A stretch of 64,000 bases of DNA from Proteles cristata cristata (GCA_017311185.1 JAESUZ010000127.1:1736001-1800000), one strand, 5' to 3'. Positions 26,009-40,035 are shown, counted from the first letter of the stretch. The notes: a model not told the origin generated them from the letters alone. Numbers and translations: made by a program.

Positions 26009-26757
26009 TTGGTATTTTTACCATTTTTTAAATCAGTTATTTCAACTGTTCATTTGAATCATTGTAGCTCTCATTTCTAAAAAAAAAGGGGGGTTGATAT
26101 ATTTAAAAAAAATTTTTGTTTCAAAATGCTGTTTTTTTTCATTATGCTTTCTATTTCTTTTGTTATCCCTTTGATCACTGTAAACATACCCATTTTATGG
26201 TTTTATTGAGATTATTCTATCATCTACCTATTAACATGATATTTAAGATTATCTATTAGCATGGTGTAATTAGTACTTTGTCTATAATGCTAATTCCATC
26301 CTTAGAAATTCATTTCCAAATATTGATTATGATTTTTTAGTCAGATCAACTTTTCTTCTCCCCTTCACCCCTGCCGAGGGCAGCTTTGGGTGTTTATTGT
26401 TTTCTTGAGCCGATGTTCGAAGAGATTTTGGTTGTTTTTACTCTTTCTCATTTCATGGCCAATGCTGCCCTTTGGGGATTCCAGTTTTATGACTGAGTTA
26501 GTTCCAGTTAATAGCTAAAGGCTGTATCTGATGTACCTGATAATATATTAAGTTCCAGCCCCCGCACACCTGGTGTGTATGCATGGTTGGTGGGGCAGGG
26601 TGTGTGTGTGTGGAGGAGACTGATGAGGGTGGGAGCCTCCACAGAACCAGTTCGTCGTGTTCCTTAGGGAGAGAGGAGAATTCCAACTTTTTGAAATTTG
26701 TTTGTTTGTTCGTTTCCAGATCTAAGGGATTTTCTTTCCAGCTTTTGAATTCCTGTC

Positions 26758-26761
<4 letters not shown>

Positions 26762-26848
<87 letters not shown>
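26762..26848 (+). repeat. (TG)26(AG)n compound microsatellite
   Basis: Uninterrupted TG from 26762 to 26813, then AG to 26848. Confidence 0.95.
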
Positions 26849-26852
<4 letters not shown>

Positions 26853-27421
26853 AAAGAGACATTTTTTCCAGCATTCCTATGTAGTGGAAAGATGGCCATT
26901 TTTCATCAATTCAATTGGCCAAAGTACTATTTTCTTTTTCCTTCTCCACTTCTTTGCCCTGTTGTATGGTCTTTCTGCTAGAAAATTCTTTTTCTGTCAT
27001 GTTTAGGAGAAGAATTCTGGTTTATTCTGAAACTGGTAGCTCAACTCTTTCCTTATCTGTCTAGACATTCTAAGATCTCTCGGAGGGATTGATTTTTCCT
27101 CTCTTTGTGTTAGCCACATTCTTTGTGCACATCCTACGTCATACTATAGTATCATTCACCTTTCCATTTGTCATCACTCAGCACCAGTATAACATTGTAT
27201 GTGTTCAACGAATGTTGTGTGAATTAAATAAATTAATGAATAAATTCGTAGAAATGTAAGTAGTATTAGTAATTCTATACTTTTTAACAACACTAAAGTA
27301 GTATTTTATAATATACTGTTGCTATTAGTGCTAGATATGGTAGATGGATTTTCTCTATCCAGTGGAGCATAATACAATAAAATGAGAGCATATGTCAACT
27401 ATTTATTTAACTTTCTTTCAT

Positions 27422-27526
27422 GTGCTCACTTGGGCAGCACATATACCAACATTCTTACATCAAAGGGTGAAAACAGTTGAACATTTTCTATGGAAATAGG
27501 AACACAGTGAAGCACTCCATGCTTCC
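27422..27526 (+). pseudogene. U6 snRNA pseudogene
   Basis: The 5' text 'gtgctcacttgggcagcacatatacc' is close to U6 'gtgctcgcttcggcagcacatatac'. The 3' text 'acacagtgaagcactccatg' resembles the U6 end. The length of about 105 nt fits, the middle is highly diverged, and an A-rich tail follows. Probably an L1-mobilised dead copy. Confidence 0.6.
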
Positions 27527-27899
27527 TAAAATAAAAAAGGTAAAAACTAGGTGAGGCCAAAACATAGTCTAAATATGAAGAATTAGTGGTCTTTATTACA
27601 TTACATTCCTTTATGTTTGAATGATTTCTGGGGAAAAGATGAAAGTCATTTAATTATGAACCAGAAAAGATTTCTTGACAATAATGAAAGTGAAATTAAT
27701 TTATTAAATAAAAATGTATTCCATATTATATAAGAAATACTTTGGAAGTTAGATGGTGAATAGTTTTGCTCATGAAAAATACCATTTCTACACAATGCCA
27801 TTGGTTTTAAGATTATGTTCAAATGTAAATGCAAGTCTTATATAAGAATATTTGTAAAACATGTGTCATATCACATAATAATAAAAGGGACATGTTAGT

Positions 27900-29739
27900 A
27901 AAATTACGATATAACTTAAGAAATCAAAAAGAAATGCTGACCCAAAATAGCCAACACAGAAGAACAGATTTAGAAGACTGACACTACCAACTTCAAAACT
28001 TACTACAAAACCACAGTACCCACAATGTAGTATTGATGAAAGAACAGGCAACTAGATCAGCGGAACAGAATAGAGAGCTCAGAAATAGATCCATATAAAT
28101 ATAGTCAACTGAGTTTTAACAAAGAAGAAAAGGCAATGCAATGGAGTAAAGATAGTCTTTTCAACAAATGGTGCTGAAACAAGTGGATGTCCATAATGGA
28201 TTATAGACATAAATGGATTGTAGACATAAATGTAAAATGCAAAGCTATAAAACTCCTAGAAGGTGTTTTCACCTACTTTCACCTAATAGGTGAAAATCTA
28301 GATGACCTTGTGTATGGCAATGACTTTTAGATACAATACTAAAGGCACAATCCATGATAGAAATAATTGATACACTGGACTTCATAAAAGTAAAAGCTTA
28401 TGCTCTGGGAAAGAGAATATTAAGAAGATAAGAAGATGAGCCACAGACTAGTAGAAAATATTTACAGAAGACACATCTGATAAAGAACTGTTATCCAAAA
28501 TACACAAAGAACTCTTTAAACTTAACTATAAGAAACAAAAAAAAATTGATTAAAAAATGGCCAAAGACTTTAGCAGACACTTTACCGAAGAAGATGTGGG
28601 GCTGGCAAATAAGAATCTGAAAAGAGGCTCCACATCATATGTCATCACTGAGATGCAAATTAAAACAAAAAATCCTATAAGTACACATCTATTAGGATGA
28701 CCCAAATCCGGAACACTTACAACCTTAAATGCTGGTGAGGATGTGGAGAAGCAGGACTTCTTATTCATTGTTTGTGGAATGCAAAATGGTACAGCTACTC
28801 TGGGAAATTTTTGGTTTCTTGCAAAATTAAACACTTACCATATCATCCAGCAGTAGCACTTCTTGGTATTTATTGAAAGGAGTTGAAAACATGTCCACAC
28901 CAACACCTGCATATGAATGTTATACAAGACTTATTCTTAATTGTCAAAACTTGGAAGTAGCCAAGATGCTTTTCAGTGGGTAAATGGATAAGTAACATCC
29001 ATACTATAGAAAATTACTCAGTGCCAAAAAGAGATGAGCTATCAAGCCAAAAAGACATTGAGGAATCTTAAATGCATATTGCTAAGTGAAAGAAGACAGT
29101 ATGAAAAGGCTACGAACTGTATGATACATACTGTATACATACACACTGTATAACATTCTGGAGAAGGCTAAACTTATGAAGACAGTGAAGGAGGGACAAA
29201 TAGGCAGACTATGGAGGATTTTTCTAGTGGTGAAAATATTTTTTTTTTCTAAATGTTTTATTTATTTCTAGGAGAGAGAGAGAGAGACAGCGTGAGCAGG
29301 GGAGGGTCAGAGAGAGAGGGAGTCACAGACTGAAACAGGCTCCAGGCTCTGAGCTGGCAGTCAGCACAGAGCCCGACGCGGGGCTCGAACCCACGAACCG
29401 CGAGATCATGACCTAAGCGAAAATCGGACGCTTAACCGACTAAGCCACCCAGGCGCCCCTAGTGGTGAAAATATTTTATATGATACTATTATGATTTCTA
29501 CATGTCACTCTACATTTGTTCAAAACCTATAGAATGTACAAGACAGAGTGAACTCTAATGTAAACTATGGACTTTGGGTAATCATGATGTATCAATGTAG
29601 GTCCACCAACTGTAACAAAAGTACCACTTTTATGGGGGGTATTGACAATGGGAGAGGCTATGCATATGTGGAAACAGGAGATAAATGGGAAATCTGTGTT
29701 TCTTCTTCTCCATTTCGCTGTAACCTAAAACTGCTATAG
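27900..29739 (+). mobile_element. Old L1 (ORF2 3' half and 3' UTR), plus strand, split by a SINE
   Basis: 'actacaaaaccacagtacc', 'cagcggaacagaatagagagc' and 'tcaacaaatggtgctg' are classic ORF2 text. The 3' UTR part (29480-29739), with 'tgatgtatcaatgtaggtccacc' and 'aacctaaaactgcta', is L1MA-like. Frames are broken. A SINE occupies 29242-29459. Confidence 0.85.
29242..29459 (-). mobile_element. Young CAN-SINE inside L1, perfect 17-nt target duplication
   Basis: Flanked by identical tagtggtgaaaatattt (29225-29241 and 29460-29476). Diagnostic text 'gagtcacagactgaaac' and 'acctaagcgaaa', with head 'actaagccaccc', is shared only with the copy at 52430-52666. Confidence 0.93.
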
Positions 29740-29797
29740 AAGGAAAGAAAGAAGGAAGGAAGGAAGGAAGGAAGGAAGGAAGGAAGGAAGGAAGAAA
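29739..29797 (+). repeat. (GGAA)n microsatellite
   Basis: About 12 ggaa units at the A-rich end of the L1, immediately before the next SINE. Confidence 0.92.
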
Positions 29798-30000
29798 GGC
29801 GCCTGGGTGGCTCAGTTGGTTAAGTGTCCAACTTTGGCTCAGGTCATGATTTTGCAGTTTGTGAGTTTAAGCCCTGCGTCAGGCTCTGTGCTGACAGCTC
29901 AGAGCCTGGAGCCTGCTTCAGATTCTGTGTCTCCCCCTCTCTCTGCCCCTCCCATGCTCATGCTCTGTCTCATCTCTTACTAATAAATTTAAAAAGGTAA
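29798..30000 (+). mobile_element. CAN-SINE
   Basis: Head 'ggcgcctgggtggctcag' inserted in the GGAA repeat. It is followed by another GAAA-rich stretch (30017-30042). Confidence 0.88.
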
Positions 30001-30108
30001 AAAAAATAATAAAAAGGAAAGAAAGAGAGAAAGAAAGAAAAACCGTCCTTGAAAAGTTTCTAGTAATGCCTATTTCTACTTTTGGAAACTTGGGACAGAA
30101 CTTTTTTT

Positions 30109-30312
30109 CTTTGAAGTTTATTTATTTTGAAAGAGAGAGGGAGAGAGAGAGAGAGCATGAGCAGGAGAGGGGCAGAGAGACAGAGAAAGAGAGAGAATCC
30201 TAAGCTGACAGCGAAGAGCCCCACACAGGACTTAAACTCATGAACTTTGAGATCATGACCACAGCTAAATCAAGAGTCTGATGCTTAACTGACTGAGCCA
30301 ACCAGGTGCCCC
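30109..30312 (-). mobile_element. CAN-SINE, minus strand
   Basis: Flanked by gggacagaactttttt and tggacagatcttttta. Confidence 0.87.
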
Positions 30313-30736
30313 TGGACAGATCTTTTTACCTTGGAAAAAATCTTCTGAGTGTCTTTCAATTGTGTGGCATTCAGGCATTTAGCTCAGAACAACATATCAG
30401 GGTACTGTTAGACCTGAGAAATGCAGTTTGTAGTGGACATCTGTTGCTTTGTCTACCACCACTTGAATTTTTGGAAATTGTACACAAATTCTGGAAAATG
30501 TTCTTTCCATCCATGTGGATCTAATGGGAGTTTTCATGTTTTTTAATGTCCCTGTTAATTATAATTGAGCACTTGACCCAAAATGGGCCAGTTATAATTG
30601 CCTTCATGCCTGGAATTTGGGGTATGGGAAAAGTTTCACCTCAAGAAAAAGCAATATCAGTAATTCTTGAATAAAAAATTTATTTAATGAAGATAGATTA
30701 TGTTTTTATGGAACTCTTAGTACATGTTCTGTGGAG

Positions 30737-30957
30737 GGGCGCCTGGGTGGCTCAGTCGGTTGAGCATCTGACTTTGGCACAGGTCATGATCTCGCTGTTT
30801 GTGGGTTGGAGCCCCGCGTCGGGCTCTGTGCTGACAGCTAGCTCCGAGCCTGGAGCCTGTCTTCGGATTCTGTATCTTCCTCTCTCTCTGACCCTCCTCT
30901 CTCACACTCTATGTCTCTATGTCTCTCTCAAAAATAAATAAAACATTAAAAAAAAAA
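30737..30957 (+). mobile_element. CAN-SINE with target duplication
   Basis: Flanked by acatgttctgtggag (30722-30736) and caatgttctgtggag (30958-30972). It belongs to the 'ctgacagctagctccgagcc' subtype with a duplicated GCTA. Confidence 0.9.
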
Positions 30958-31139
30958 CAATGTTCTGTGGAGTGTAATCAAGTGCTAGTCATTGCTAGGC
31001 AATAATAGATGTGAAAGTTTGCTAATAGGATATATAAAAGAAAGACTTTATTTGCAGAATTGTTAAGAACAGTTGGGATAAATAAAGATGCTACCTAATC
31101 ATTTAATTTCAAGATGAGGTATATCTATGATCATATTAA

Positions 31140-31280
31140 AGTCTAAATTTGAAATGATGGATGTATTAACTATACTGTAATAATCATTTTGTTACATATC
31201 CATGTATTAAACCATCACATTGCACACCTTAAACTTACATGGGGTTATATGTCATAAAATCTAAATTTAATCTTTATATC
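31140..31280 (+). repeat. Probable old L1 3'-end fragment
   Basis: 'caccttaaacttacatggggttatatgtc' resembles a common L1 3'-end motif. Confidence 0.4.
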
Positions 31281-32114
31281 ATTGAGGACTCTTTTGATTT
31301 TGAGTGTCAGAAAAACAAGCCCAAAGTTTTAAGAAAATAGGAGTTCTTTGGTTCTTGTAAACAAAACATCTGGGGATATATTTATCTTTACATTCTATTT
31401 GAACCAGAAAGAACCCAGGCTCTCTCTTCTCTTTCTGCCTTCCTCTGTGCCAGTTCCATTCTCTGTCCCTCATGCTGGTAACATTGCTCCATCTTGATTT
31501 TCCAAGTTCAGTGGAAAAGGTGAAGCTTCCCCATGGATATGCATAAAGGCCCTGAGAGTTATTCTCACCCTAAATCAATTACAAACCCATCACCAAACAG
31601 ATCACTAGGACCAAGAGGAAGACACTCTCTAGAGGGTAGGCTAGGCTAACAAAAACTTGAATTCCCAATGGCTTATGACAACAACCTATATCTCACACAT
31701 GCTGTGTTGCCATCAAAGGAGGCTGTCTCTTGGTTATCTTCACTCCAGGACTCAGGCTGAAAGGCAACCACGTTCTGGCTGCTGTCATGGGTAGCAGAAG
31801 AAAAGCATTGAGTAGATGCACATGAGCAATTAAATGCTTGGTCTCCAAGTGACATTCACCCTTCATTAACCAGAACTAGTCATATGGCCCTGCTCAACCT
31901 TACGGGAAAGGAAGTGCAATCCTATCATATGCTCGGAAATGGGAAAAATGGGATTTTTTAAAAAGCAATCTGTATTAATGAAGGCCAAATATACTACATG
32001 GCTCAGGTTTTAGACCTGTCTGGACCTGGGAGTAGGATCAGTTCACTACTGCTGAGAACCTGTAGGTCCCCAGAAATGCTTAAGCCATTGGGAGAAAAAA
32101 AGATAGGAGTTGTC

Positions 32115-32137
32115 ATCAGAAAAAAAAAAAAAAAAAT
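32115..32137 (+). repeat. A-rich homopolymer run
   Basis: Run of about 18 A (32119-32136). Confidence 0.85.
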
Positions 32138-32230
32138 CAATCATATATTTAATCAAGTTTCTAGTGCATAATCAACGTTTTGGATTCAGTTTCAGGGTAC
32201 CTTCCTGTGTTAATAAATTACTAACTTCCA

Positions 32231-32446
32231 CAGTGTCTGGGTGGCTCAGTTGGTTGGTTAAGCATCCTACCGTTGATTTTGCCTCATGTCATGATCTCAC
32301 AGTTCCTAATTTCGAGCCCTGCACTGGGCTCTGTGCTGATAGAGCAGAGCCTGCTTGGGATTCTGTCTGCTTCTCTCTGCCCCTCCCTGACTTGTGTTGT
32401 CTCTGTCTCTCTCAAAATAAATGAAAAAAAATTTTTAACTTTATAA
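32231..32446 (+). mobile_element. CAN-SINE
   Basis: Head 'cagtgtctgggtggctcag' with a duplicated 'ttgg'. Flanks 'aataaattactaacttcc' and 'aataaattattagcttcc' mark the target. Confidence 0.87.
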
Positions 32447-32977
32447 AAAATAAATTATTAGCTTCCAAGTGTGACAAAATTTACTGTATTTGTGGTTTTA
32501 AGCCAAAAGCCAAAAGCTAAACGTTATTTCTTCCCCTATCCTCCATATTTTAAACTCATTGATTCCCTGAATGAATCAATAGAATCTAAAAGTTTCAGAA
32601 TAAACATTTGAAATCAAGTTTAGTTCTTAATTTATGTCTCATTGGAGAGCTCAACCTGTAAAAACTAAGGTGGCTTTAAAGCCGTTACTAATTGTATTCA
32701 CAAATAAGGATGTGGGATTCACACTTGGGTCTTCATTCTTAGTAACTAGCTAACATGGTTTTGCCCCCTTGTGAGTTGTACCATAATTAGACCTTTTTTT
32801 TTTGTCTTCTACAATAGTCACTATCAAGGAATTTTCTTCCTTTCTGAGGAACAGATATCCATTTAAACAAATTCAAGAAAAGAGTTTATTGTAAGACTAT
32901 TCCATCTCTAGCATTACATAGATTCTTTCATTTTTATTTCTCTCCTTTTCTCTCTTAGCATTTCCTCTATTTTTCCT

Positions 32978-33197
32978 TTCATTTTTTTAAAATTTTTAAA
33001 TGCTTATTTATTTTTGAGAGACAAAGACAGCACGAGCTGGGGAGAGGCAGAAAGAGAGGGAGACACAGAATCTGAAGCAGGCTCCAGGCTCTGAGCTGTT
33101 AGCATAGGGCCCGATGTGGGACTTAAGCCCACAAGCTGTGAGATCATACCTGAGCTGAAGTCGTCCACTTAACCGACTGAGCCACCTAGGCACCCCA
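32978..33197 (-). mobile_element. CAN-SINE, minus strand
   Basis: 'ttatttttgagagacaaagacagcacgagc' through 'gagccacctaggcacccc'. Confidence 0.88.
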
Positions 33198-33429
33198 TAT
33201 TTTTTCCTTTCTTAATAATCTCTGCGCTAATTATTTTCATAGCCCAGGGTGATGCAGCTAAATGACAGCAGTGACAGGTTATAATCACTGTGAGCCTGTT
33301 AGCCAAATTCCAAAGAAAAAGTAAATTCAGCTCTGGCTGGTGGAAAGTATCACATGGTAACAATTGCAGGTTGAAAAGGAAAGGGGATTGTGCAAGAAAG
33401 CGAATTGGCTATGTCTGCAGTAGGAATTA

Positions 33430-33660
33430 CGATGAAAACATTAATGCTATTAATGCTTACTACACTTATCAGTGCTTTATCAATACCAATTTAACTCTAT
33501 GATGTAGATACTGTTGTTGCTCTCATACTATAAATAAGGAAGCTGTGAAACGAGAGACCAAATAACTTGCCCATTGGTCATATAGTCAATAAGATGCAGA
33601 TCCACCCAGGATTTGAAAAGTAGACAGTCTTTCTCTAGAATCTGTGGTTTTACCTGTTAG
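33430..33660 (-). mobile_element. MIR, minus strand
   Basis: 'gacgagag'-type core decayed to 'gaagctgtgaaacgagag', then 'aacttgcccattggtcatatagtc'. Confidence 0.55.
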
Positions 33661-33789
33661 GCACCCACTACTCTTGGCTCTCTTGAAGCATCTGGGTTTT
33701 CACCAGTGACTTTATTAATGCTTTGGGGTGTTCCCTTAACTCTCTGGTCAGTAATAAAATGCTTCTTATTTTCCAAAGCTCATGTCACT

Positions 33790-34264
<475 letters not shown>

Positions 34265-35139
34265 TAATACAGTAGTAAACAATACAAGTTGATGATATTA
34301 CATCCTGGTGAATTATACTTGATGTTTGCTGAAATGCTATTAAAAGATTAAGTTTTTATACCTCACATAGGAATATTAATAGTTCTTCAGGGTGTGCTAA
34401 AATGTAAACCAGAATTGATATGAACATGCTATCTATAATTTCATTCATGATAGTTTAATAAGTGCTTTTGGAAACCACTCATAACTGAGATTTATTTTTA
34501 GAGATTTCTTTTAACTCCAAAAATAGTTTTTAAACAGTACTTTTATTTATGCAATTCCATAAAGACAGTAATTAACTGTTCATGCTATGCTCATCTCATA
34601 AGCATGTATATGTAAACTGAATTTGTTATTTCAGTGTCCTTATTTTGCCTTCTTCATTTCCATGTGTTCTAGACAGCTAATTATGAGAACAGTTTTAGAC
34701 AGTTTTAAGGCTCATGAGGAGCAGACACTCATAAAGAGAAGGCAATCGTATGTCTAAAGATAGCTTTTATTTCAAAATGGAGGATCTTACATCTACAATT
34801 GTCTCGGGTCAGAAGCAGAGCTAAAGATGAGAGTTTATTGATTTATTGAGGGAGACCTGCTAGGTGAATCCTGTAAGGGAATGAAAGAAACAAGTAGGGC
34901 AAGGGAATAATCTACAGTTTATGAGAAAACCTATGGTTTCAGCAGAAGTTTTACCTCAGCCTGATACCTCAGGGAAGCTCTGGAGTGTAAGTACCAAGGA
35001 GGCTGGTTTACAACCCTGCATTGGTCAGTCCTTGTCTATGGATTCTCTGGCTGAGGGCACTCTTGTAAGGCAATTCTGTGGAGAAGAGTTGGAGCATGTG
35101 TGTGAGGGGGTAGGGATCCAGACTAGAGAGAGGTGTTTA

Positions 35140-35560
35140 TATTAGTGTGTCAGGCTCCCATAATAAACTTCCACAAACTAGGTGCCTTAAACAACAGAAA
35201 TGTATTGTCTCATAGTTTTGGAGCCTAAAAATCTGAGATCAAGAGGTCAGCAAGATTCATTCTTTCTGAAGACTGTGAGGGAAGGATCTGTTCCAGGCTT
35301 CTCTCCTTGGCTTGAAGGTGGCCATTTCTGTGTTAACATGACATTCCGCATATGTGCATATTTCTGTGTCCAAAGTTCTCCTTTTTATGACACTAGTCAT
35401 ATTGGATTCGTGTATACCTAATGCCCTCACATTAACTTGATTACTCCTGTCAGGATCCCATGTTCAAATAAGGTCACATTCTGAAGTACTGGGGATTAGG
35501 CCTCCAACGTATAAATTTGGGTAGAGGAGACAAGATTCAACTCAAGACTTGGTCCATTCA
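35140..35560 (+). repeat. Ancient mammalian interspersed repeat, class unresolved
   Basis: 'gctcccataataaacttccacaaactaggtgccttaaacaacagaaa', 'ttggcttgaaggtggcc' and 'aaataaggtcacattctgaagtactggggatta' form a familiar mammalian repeat. I cannot name the family with certainty. Confidence 0.6.
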
Positions 35561-35881
35561 TAACAATCCTTACCACACATATTGACAGAGACAAATATTT
35601 TAATCCTTACCTAATTAAATGAATTTACCTAAGTAAATGAATTATCTTGATTATCTTTCTCATCTATAGTTTGATGTAATACCCCTTGGTGATACTAGTT
35701 TAAATATAATTTAAAATATGCTGCCGTGTTTAGAGCTGATCTAACCCTGGGGAATTTCTTTCTCTATGAACATCTGTTTAGAACTTGGTTTGGTTTTAAT
35801 AGTTTCCTACCTACAAAGAGGTTCATTAAAGTCATTCAGGAATCTGACTAGTTGGTTATCAGAATGTTTATTTCATTGTAA

Positions 35882-36093
35882 AAAATTATTTAATGTTTAT
35901 TTATTTTTGAGAGAGATAGTGAGACAGAGCATGAGCAGGGGAGGGGCAGAGAGGGACAGAGACAGAATCTGAAGCAGGCTCCAGGCTCTGAGCTGTCAAC
36001 ACAGAGCTGATGTGCGAATTGAACCCACAAACTACAAGACCATGTCCTGACCAAAGTCAGATGCATAACTGACTGAGCCACTCAGGTGCCCTG
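35882..36093 (-). mobile_element. CAN-SINE, minus strand
   Basis: 'ttatttttgagagagatagtgag' through 'gagccactcaggtgccc', ending about 120 bp before exon 7. Confidence 0.88.
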
Positions 36094-36171
36094 TAATGCT
36101 TGATTTTAAAGGAAGCTTGGATGATAATGGCTCTTTTCTTGGGTGTTATTTGTTGTCAGAGATATTTTTGA

Positions 36172-36537
<366 letters not shown>

Positions 36538-36929
36538 TGAGCTAGCAGCCACAAGCTTCAGAAGGCCTTATTTACTTGTATCATGAAGGAAAACTTCAGA
36601 TAACCGAGGGGAGACTTTTGAAAAGCAGGAAGTGAAAAAGACTTATTTGCTTTTTGCTTCCAGTCTCTTTCTTCTCTTATTAGGGATGCATCTTCCCTTA
36701 CAGGCTGACTCTACATGATACTCTTCTAGAAATAGTCTTCTCCATGAATACCCTCTGAATCCAAACTAGGATCATCTCTTTCATACACTCATGCAATGGT
36801 CTCCTAAATACTCCTCTGCTTCCACTAAGAGCCACGTGAAGTCTATTTCTACATGGGAACTAGTGATCCTTTAAAAATATAAATCATGCTTTATTACCCT
36901 CCCCCATTAAAACTTTATGATTATCTCTT

Positions 36930-37439
36930 TTTTTTAAAAAATATTTTATTTATTTATTTATTTATTTTTACAAATAGTTTATTGTCAAATTAGTTTCCAC
37001 ATAACACCCAGTGCTCATCCCCACAAGTGCCCTCCTCCATGCCCACCCCTCCTCCCCCACATCCACCAGTCCTCAGTTTTTGTCAGCATTCAAGAGTCTC
37101 TCATGGTTTGCCTCTCCCCCTTTCCCCCACCATTTCCGCCCTTCTTCTCCCCCTTGGTCCTCTGTTAAGCTCCTCCTAATCCTCCTATACGTGCACACAT
37201 ATGATATTTGTCTTTCTCTGCCTGACTTATTTCGCTCAGCATAACACCCTCAAGATCCATCCATGTTGCTACACATGGCCAGATTTCATTGTTTCTCATT
37301 GCCATGTAGTATTCCATGGTATAGATAAACCACATCTTCTTGATCCATTCATCTGTTGATGGACACTTAGGCTCTTTCCAGGTTTTAGCTATTGTGGAAA
37401 GTGCTGCTATGAACATTGGGGTACATGTGCTCCTATGCA
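36930..37439 (-). mobile_element. Young 5'-truncated L1, minus strand
   Basis: Reversed L1 3' UTR ('aataacacccagtgctcatcccc'-type end) and the end of ORF2. Antisense text reads TIAKTWKEPKCPSTDEWIKK. Flanked by the perfect 14-nt duplication tatgattatctctt (36916-36929, 37440-37453). Confidence 0.9.
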
Positions 37440-37689
37440 TATGATTATCTCTTATTCTAAACTCTTTCTTATGTCCTACAAAGAATCTAATCTGGGATCA
37501 GTGGACTGATCACAATTCTCAAGTGATGTGTGCATAGACCTGTATTCCAGTATGATTGTCTTATTTATACTTCCAGACGCTTTATTTTATGTATTTAAAA
37601 GACTACTCGGAGAAACAATCAATTGGTTTCACCAAACTCCAAAAGGGTTCATGGCACAACAGTGGCTAAGAACTCTGACCTAGATCATA

Positions 37690-37935
37690 TACCTTGCTTA
37701 CCTCTCATCCTCATATTTTTCTAGGGCTTTCTTTTGCTTCCATTATAAATCATACCACAGTGTGAAATTATTTTATTTATTTGTTTACTTACTTTTTGCT
37801 CATATACTTATGTCCTTCACTGGAATGTAAATTCATGAAGGCACTATGTCTTTCTTGTTGTGTGCTCCTGAGCCTAGAAGAATGCTTGGTACATCAAGAA
37901 CTTTCAGTAGGTATATAGTGAATGAGTCAACATAT
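37690..37935 (+). mobile_element. L2 3' end
   Basis: 'cactggaatgtaaattcatgaaggcac' and 'gcttggtacatcaagaactttc' match the L2 terminus. Confidence 0.6.
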
Positions 37936-37959
37936 GAAAATACTAAGACAAACAAACAG

Positions 37960-38115
37960 GGTGAATAAATACGAGAGGTTGCAGGACAAGGTAGGAGAAA
38001 TGAGGGAATAGATGAGGAAAAGGGATAAAAAAAGATGAAGAGAAAGAAAAGAGGAAGGAAAAGGAAAACACAGAGAGAAAACAGTTGTGTGGGAGAGGAA
38101 AGAAAAAAGAGTTTT
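37960..38115 (+). repeat. Purine-rich tract
   Basis: About 150 bases with very few pyrimidines, GA/GAAA-rich, with no unit structure. The antisense proline- and serine-rich open frames here are by-products. Confidence 0.7.
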
Positions 38116-39119
38116 GGAGAAATTGCCATCCCAACATTTTTTTTTTTAATTCAACTGCTTCTCCTCTATAACTTCTTTCCTTGGGGTAGAATAGAATCTA
38201 ACAGGTATGTATGTAAAGGTGAAGTATAGGGGAGAATTCAGGCTTGGGTTCTATGGAGATTTCTGGCCCAGGAATCTTGGAATAGAGTTGACTTGAAGTA
38301 ATATTCTCTGTTCACTTATAAATTGACACAGATCTCATTGGTTTTCAATGATGCCTATTTTCTCTCTGATTCTGGAAATTAATTCAAGCTCTGTTGGCTT
38401 TTTGTTGTAACAAAAATGATGCAGCTTGAAGGTGAGGCTGCCCTTTTTCTGTACCTCAGAAATGAGACCCAAAGTGTCCCAACATGAACTGTCTCTTCCA
38501 CTTTCACATGCAGAGTCCCAGGCATCTGAGTCAGCTGGTAGGACTTCATGAGTGAGTAACAAGGGTATCAGAAAAAGGGAAAGAAAAGGGTGAGGCAAGA
38601 GAGGAAGGAAAGTACTGGGTTTCTGAAGCACAAACCACAGTGTCCACCCTGGGACAACCTCTCTAAGAAGAGATAGTAAAAAACTGGAAGTGTCTCACCC
38701 AAACTAAAGATGCCAACGATTTTCCTGTAATATTTAGAAGAGCACCTGTGTTTACCTAGTGCCATATTCAAGAGTGAGTTACCGGGCTTCTCAAAGGCAG
38801 TGGTACTGAGTGCACTATTGCCTGTAATGGGGAGGCAGAACATGTGCTAAAATAAGAGTGCTTGAGGTTAGCCAGTGTATGTGCAAATTCCTCCATGGAA
38901 GGAATGGGGAAGAACTCATCTTCACTCAAGGGAAATGAATCAGGCAGGATGCCAGGATTATTTCTGCTTTGCTTTTCCTAGAGACCTATGCTCCATGGCC
39001 TCACTGGATTTTTCTCCATCTAAGGGGAGCAAGATTCTCAGGGGGAAAAAAAATGATATCTCCTCCTTTCATTAGAGACTGTGATGGTCTCTGTGCATCT
39101 CAAAGGCATACAATCAGAT

Positions 39120-39440
39120 AATGTCTGCCTGGAGGGTTTTCCACCCCATCCACCCACCCTGCCCACCTACAGTCACCTCCTACTGTACTTTCAAATCTCA
39201 GCTTGATGCTCATGTTTGGAAATGTGTTCCCCATCTTTCCTGATTATGTCAATTCTTATCTTACTCTTTTGTGGACATTACCATAGATACAATCTTTATT
39301 CATTTGTCTGATGGTGATGGATGTCAGTTTCTCCAACTATAGTCCCATGAGAACAGGTCTTGTCCTATTTGTGGGCACCATTCAGTCCCCAGCGCCTAGT
39401 ATGGGGCCTGACAGCTAAAAGTATTTGTTGGAAGAATGAA
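39120..39440 (+). mobile_element. L2 3' end
   Basis: 'ttcaaatctcagcttgatgctc', 'cccatgagaacaggtcttgtcc' and 'ccccagcgcctagtatggggcctg' follow L2 order. Confidence 0.65.
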
Positions 39441-40035
39441 GACAAAAAATTGGGAGAGATTTTAACATTATAGAATTATGCAATTAAAAGTCTTTAAAAT
39501 TTTAATCAATGGATTTAGATGGCTGTCATTTGAGAAATGTTAAAATTTTTGTATTTATTTGTATAGAGATAATTCTTTTGAGTGAGGTCATGCACCATTT
39601 ACTTTATTTCTACTTCTAAAAGAAAATAAGATAGGTGCTCCCCTTGTTTTTTTGTATTAGCCTTTGGCACTCTTCTGAACACAAGGTAGAGTATACTTTA
39701 ATTCTCCAAGTTAGAGTTGTTAATTCAGCACTTAAACTTTCTATCCCAAGTCATCTAAAATCCAGTGCTCACAAAATCCAGAGAGTGCCAGGAAATAGAC
39801 AGATAAAATGACACTTTAGCATGACCTGTAATATCTGCTAATGCCCTAAAGAGGTTTGTGTGTGTCAAAGTTGCCCTGAATGCCCTTAGGGCCAGAGAAG
39901 TGATTTTTCCAGAAACATGTGTAAGATGTTAGAATGACCACCCTTATATTCATTCAACAAAAATTCCCTACCCTTGTATATGTATTCTATTAGAGAGAGA
40001 CAGAGAAGCAAATAAGTAAATAAAGTGTACAGTGT

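Noticed and set aside
26498..26981. Open frames rich in Ser-Leu, Thr-His, Val-Cys and Arg-Glu dipeptides
   Set aside because: Translations of the TG/AG microsatellite.
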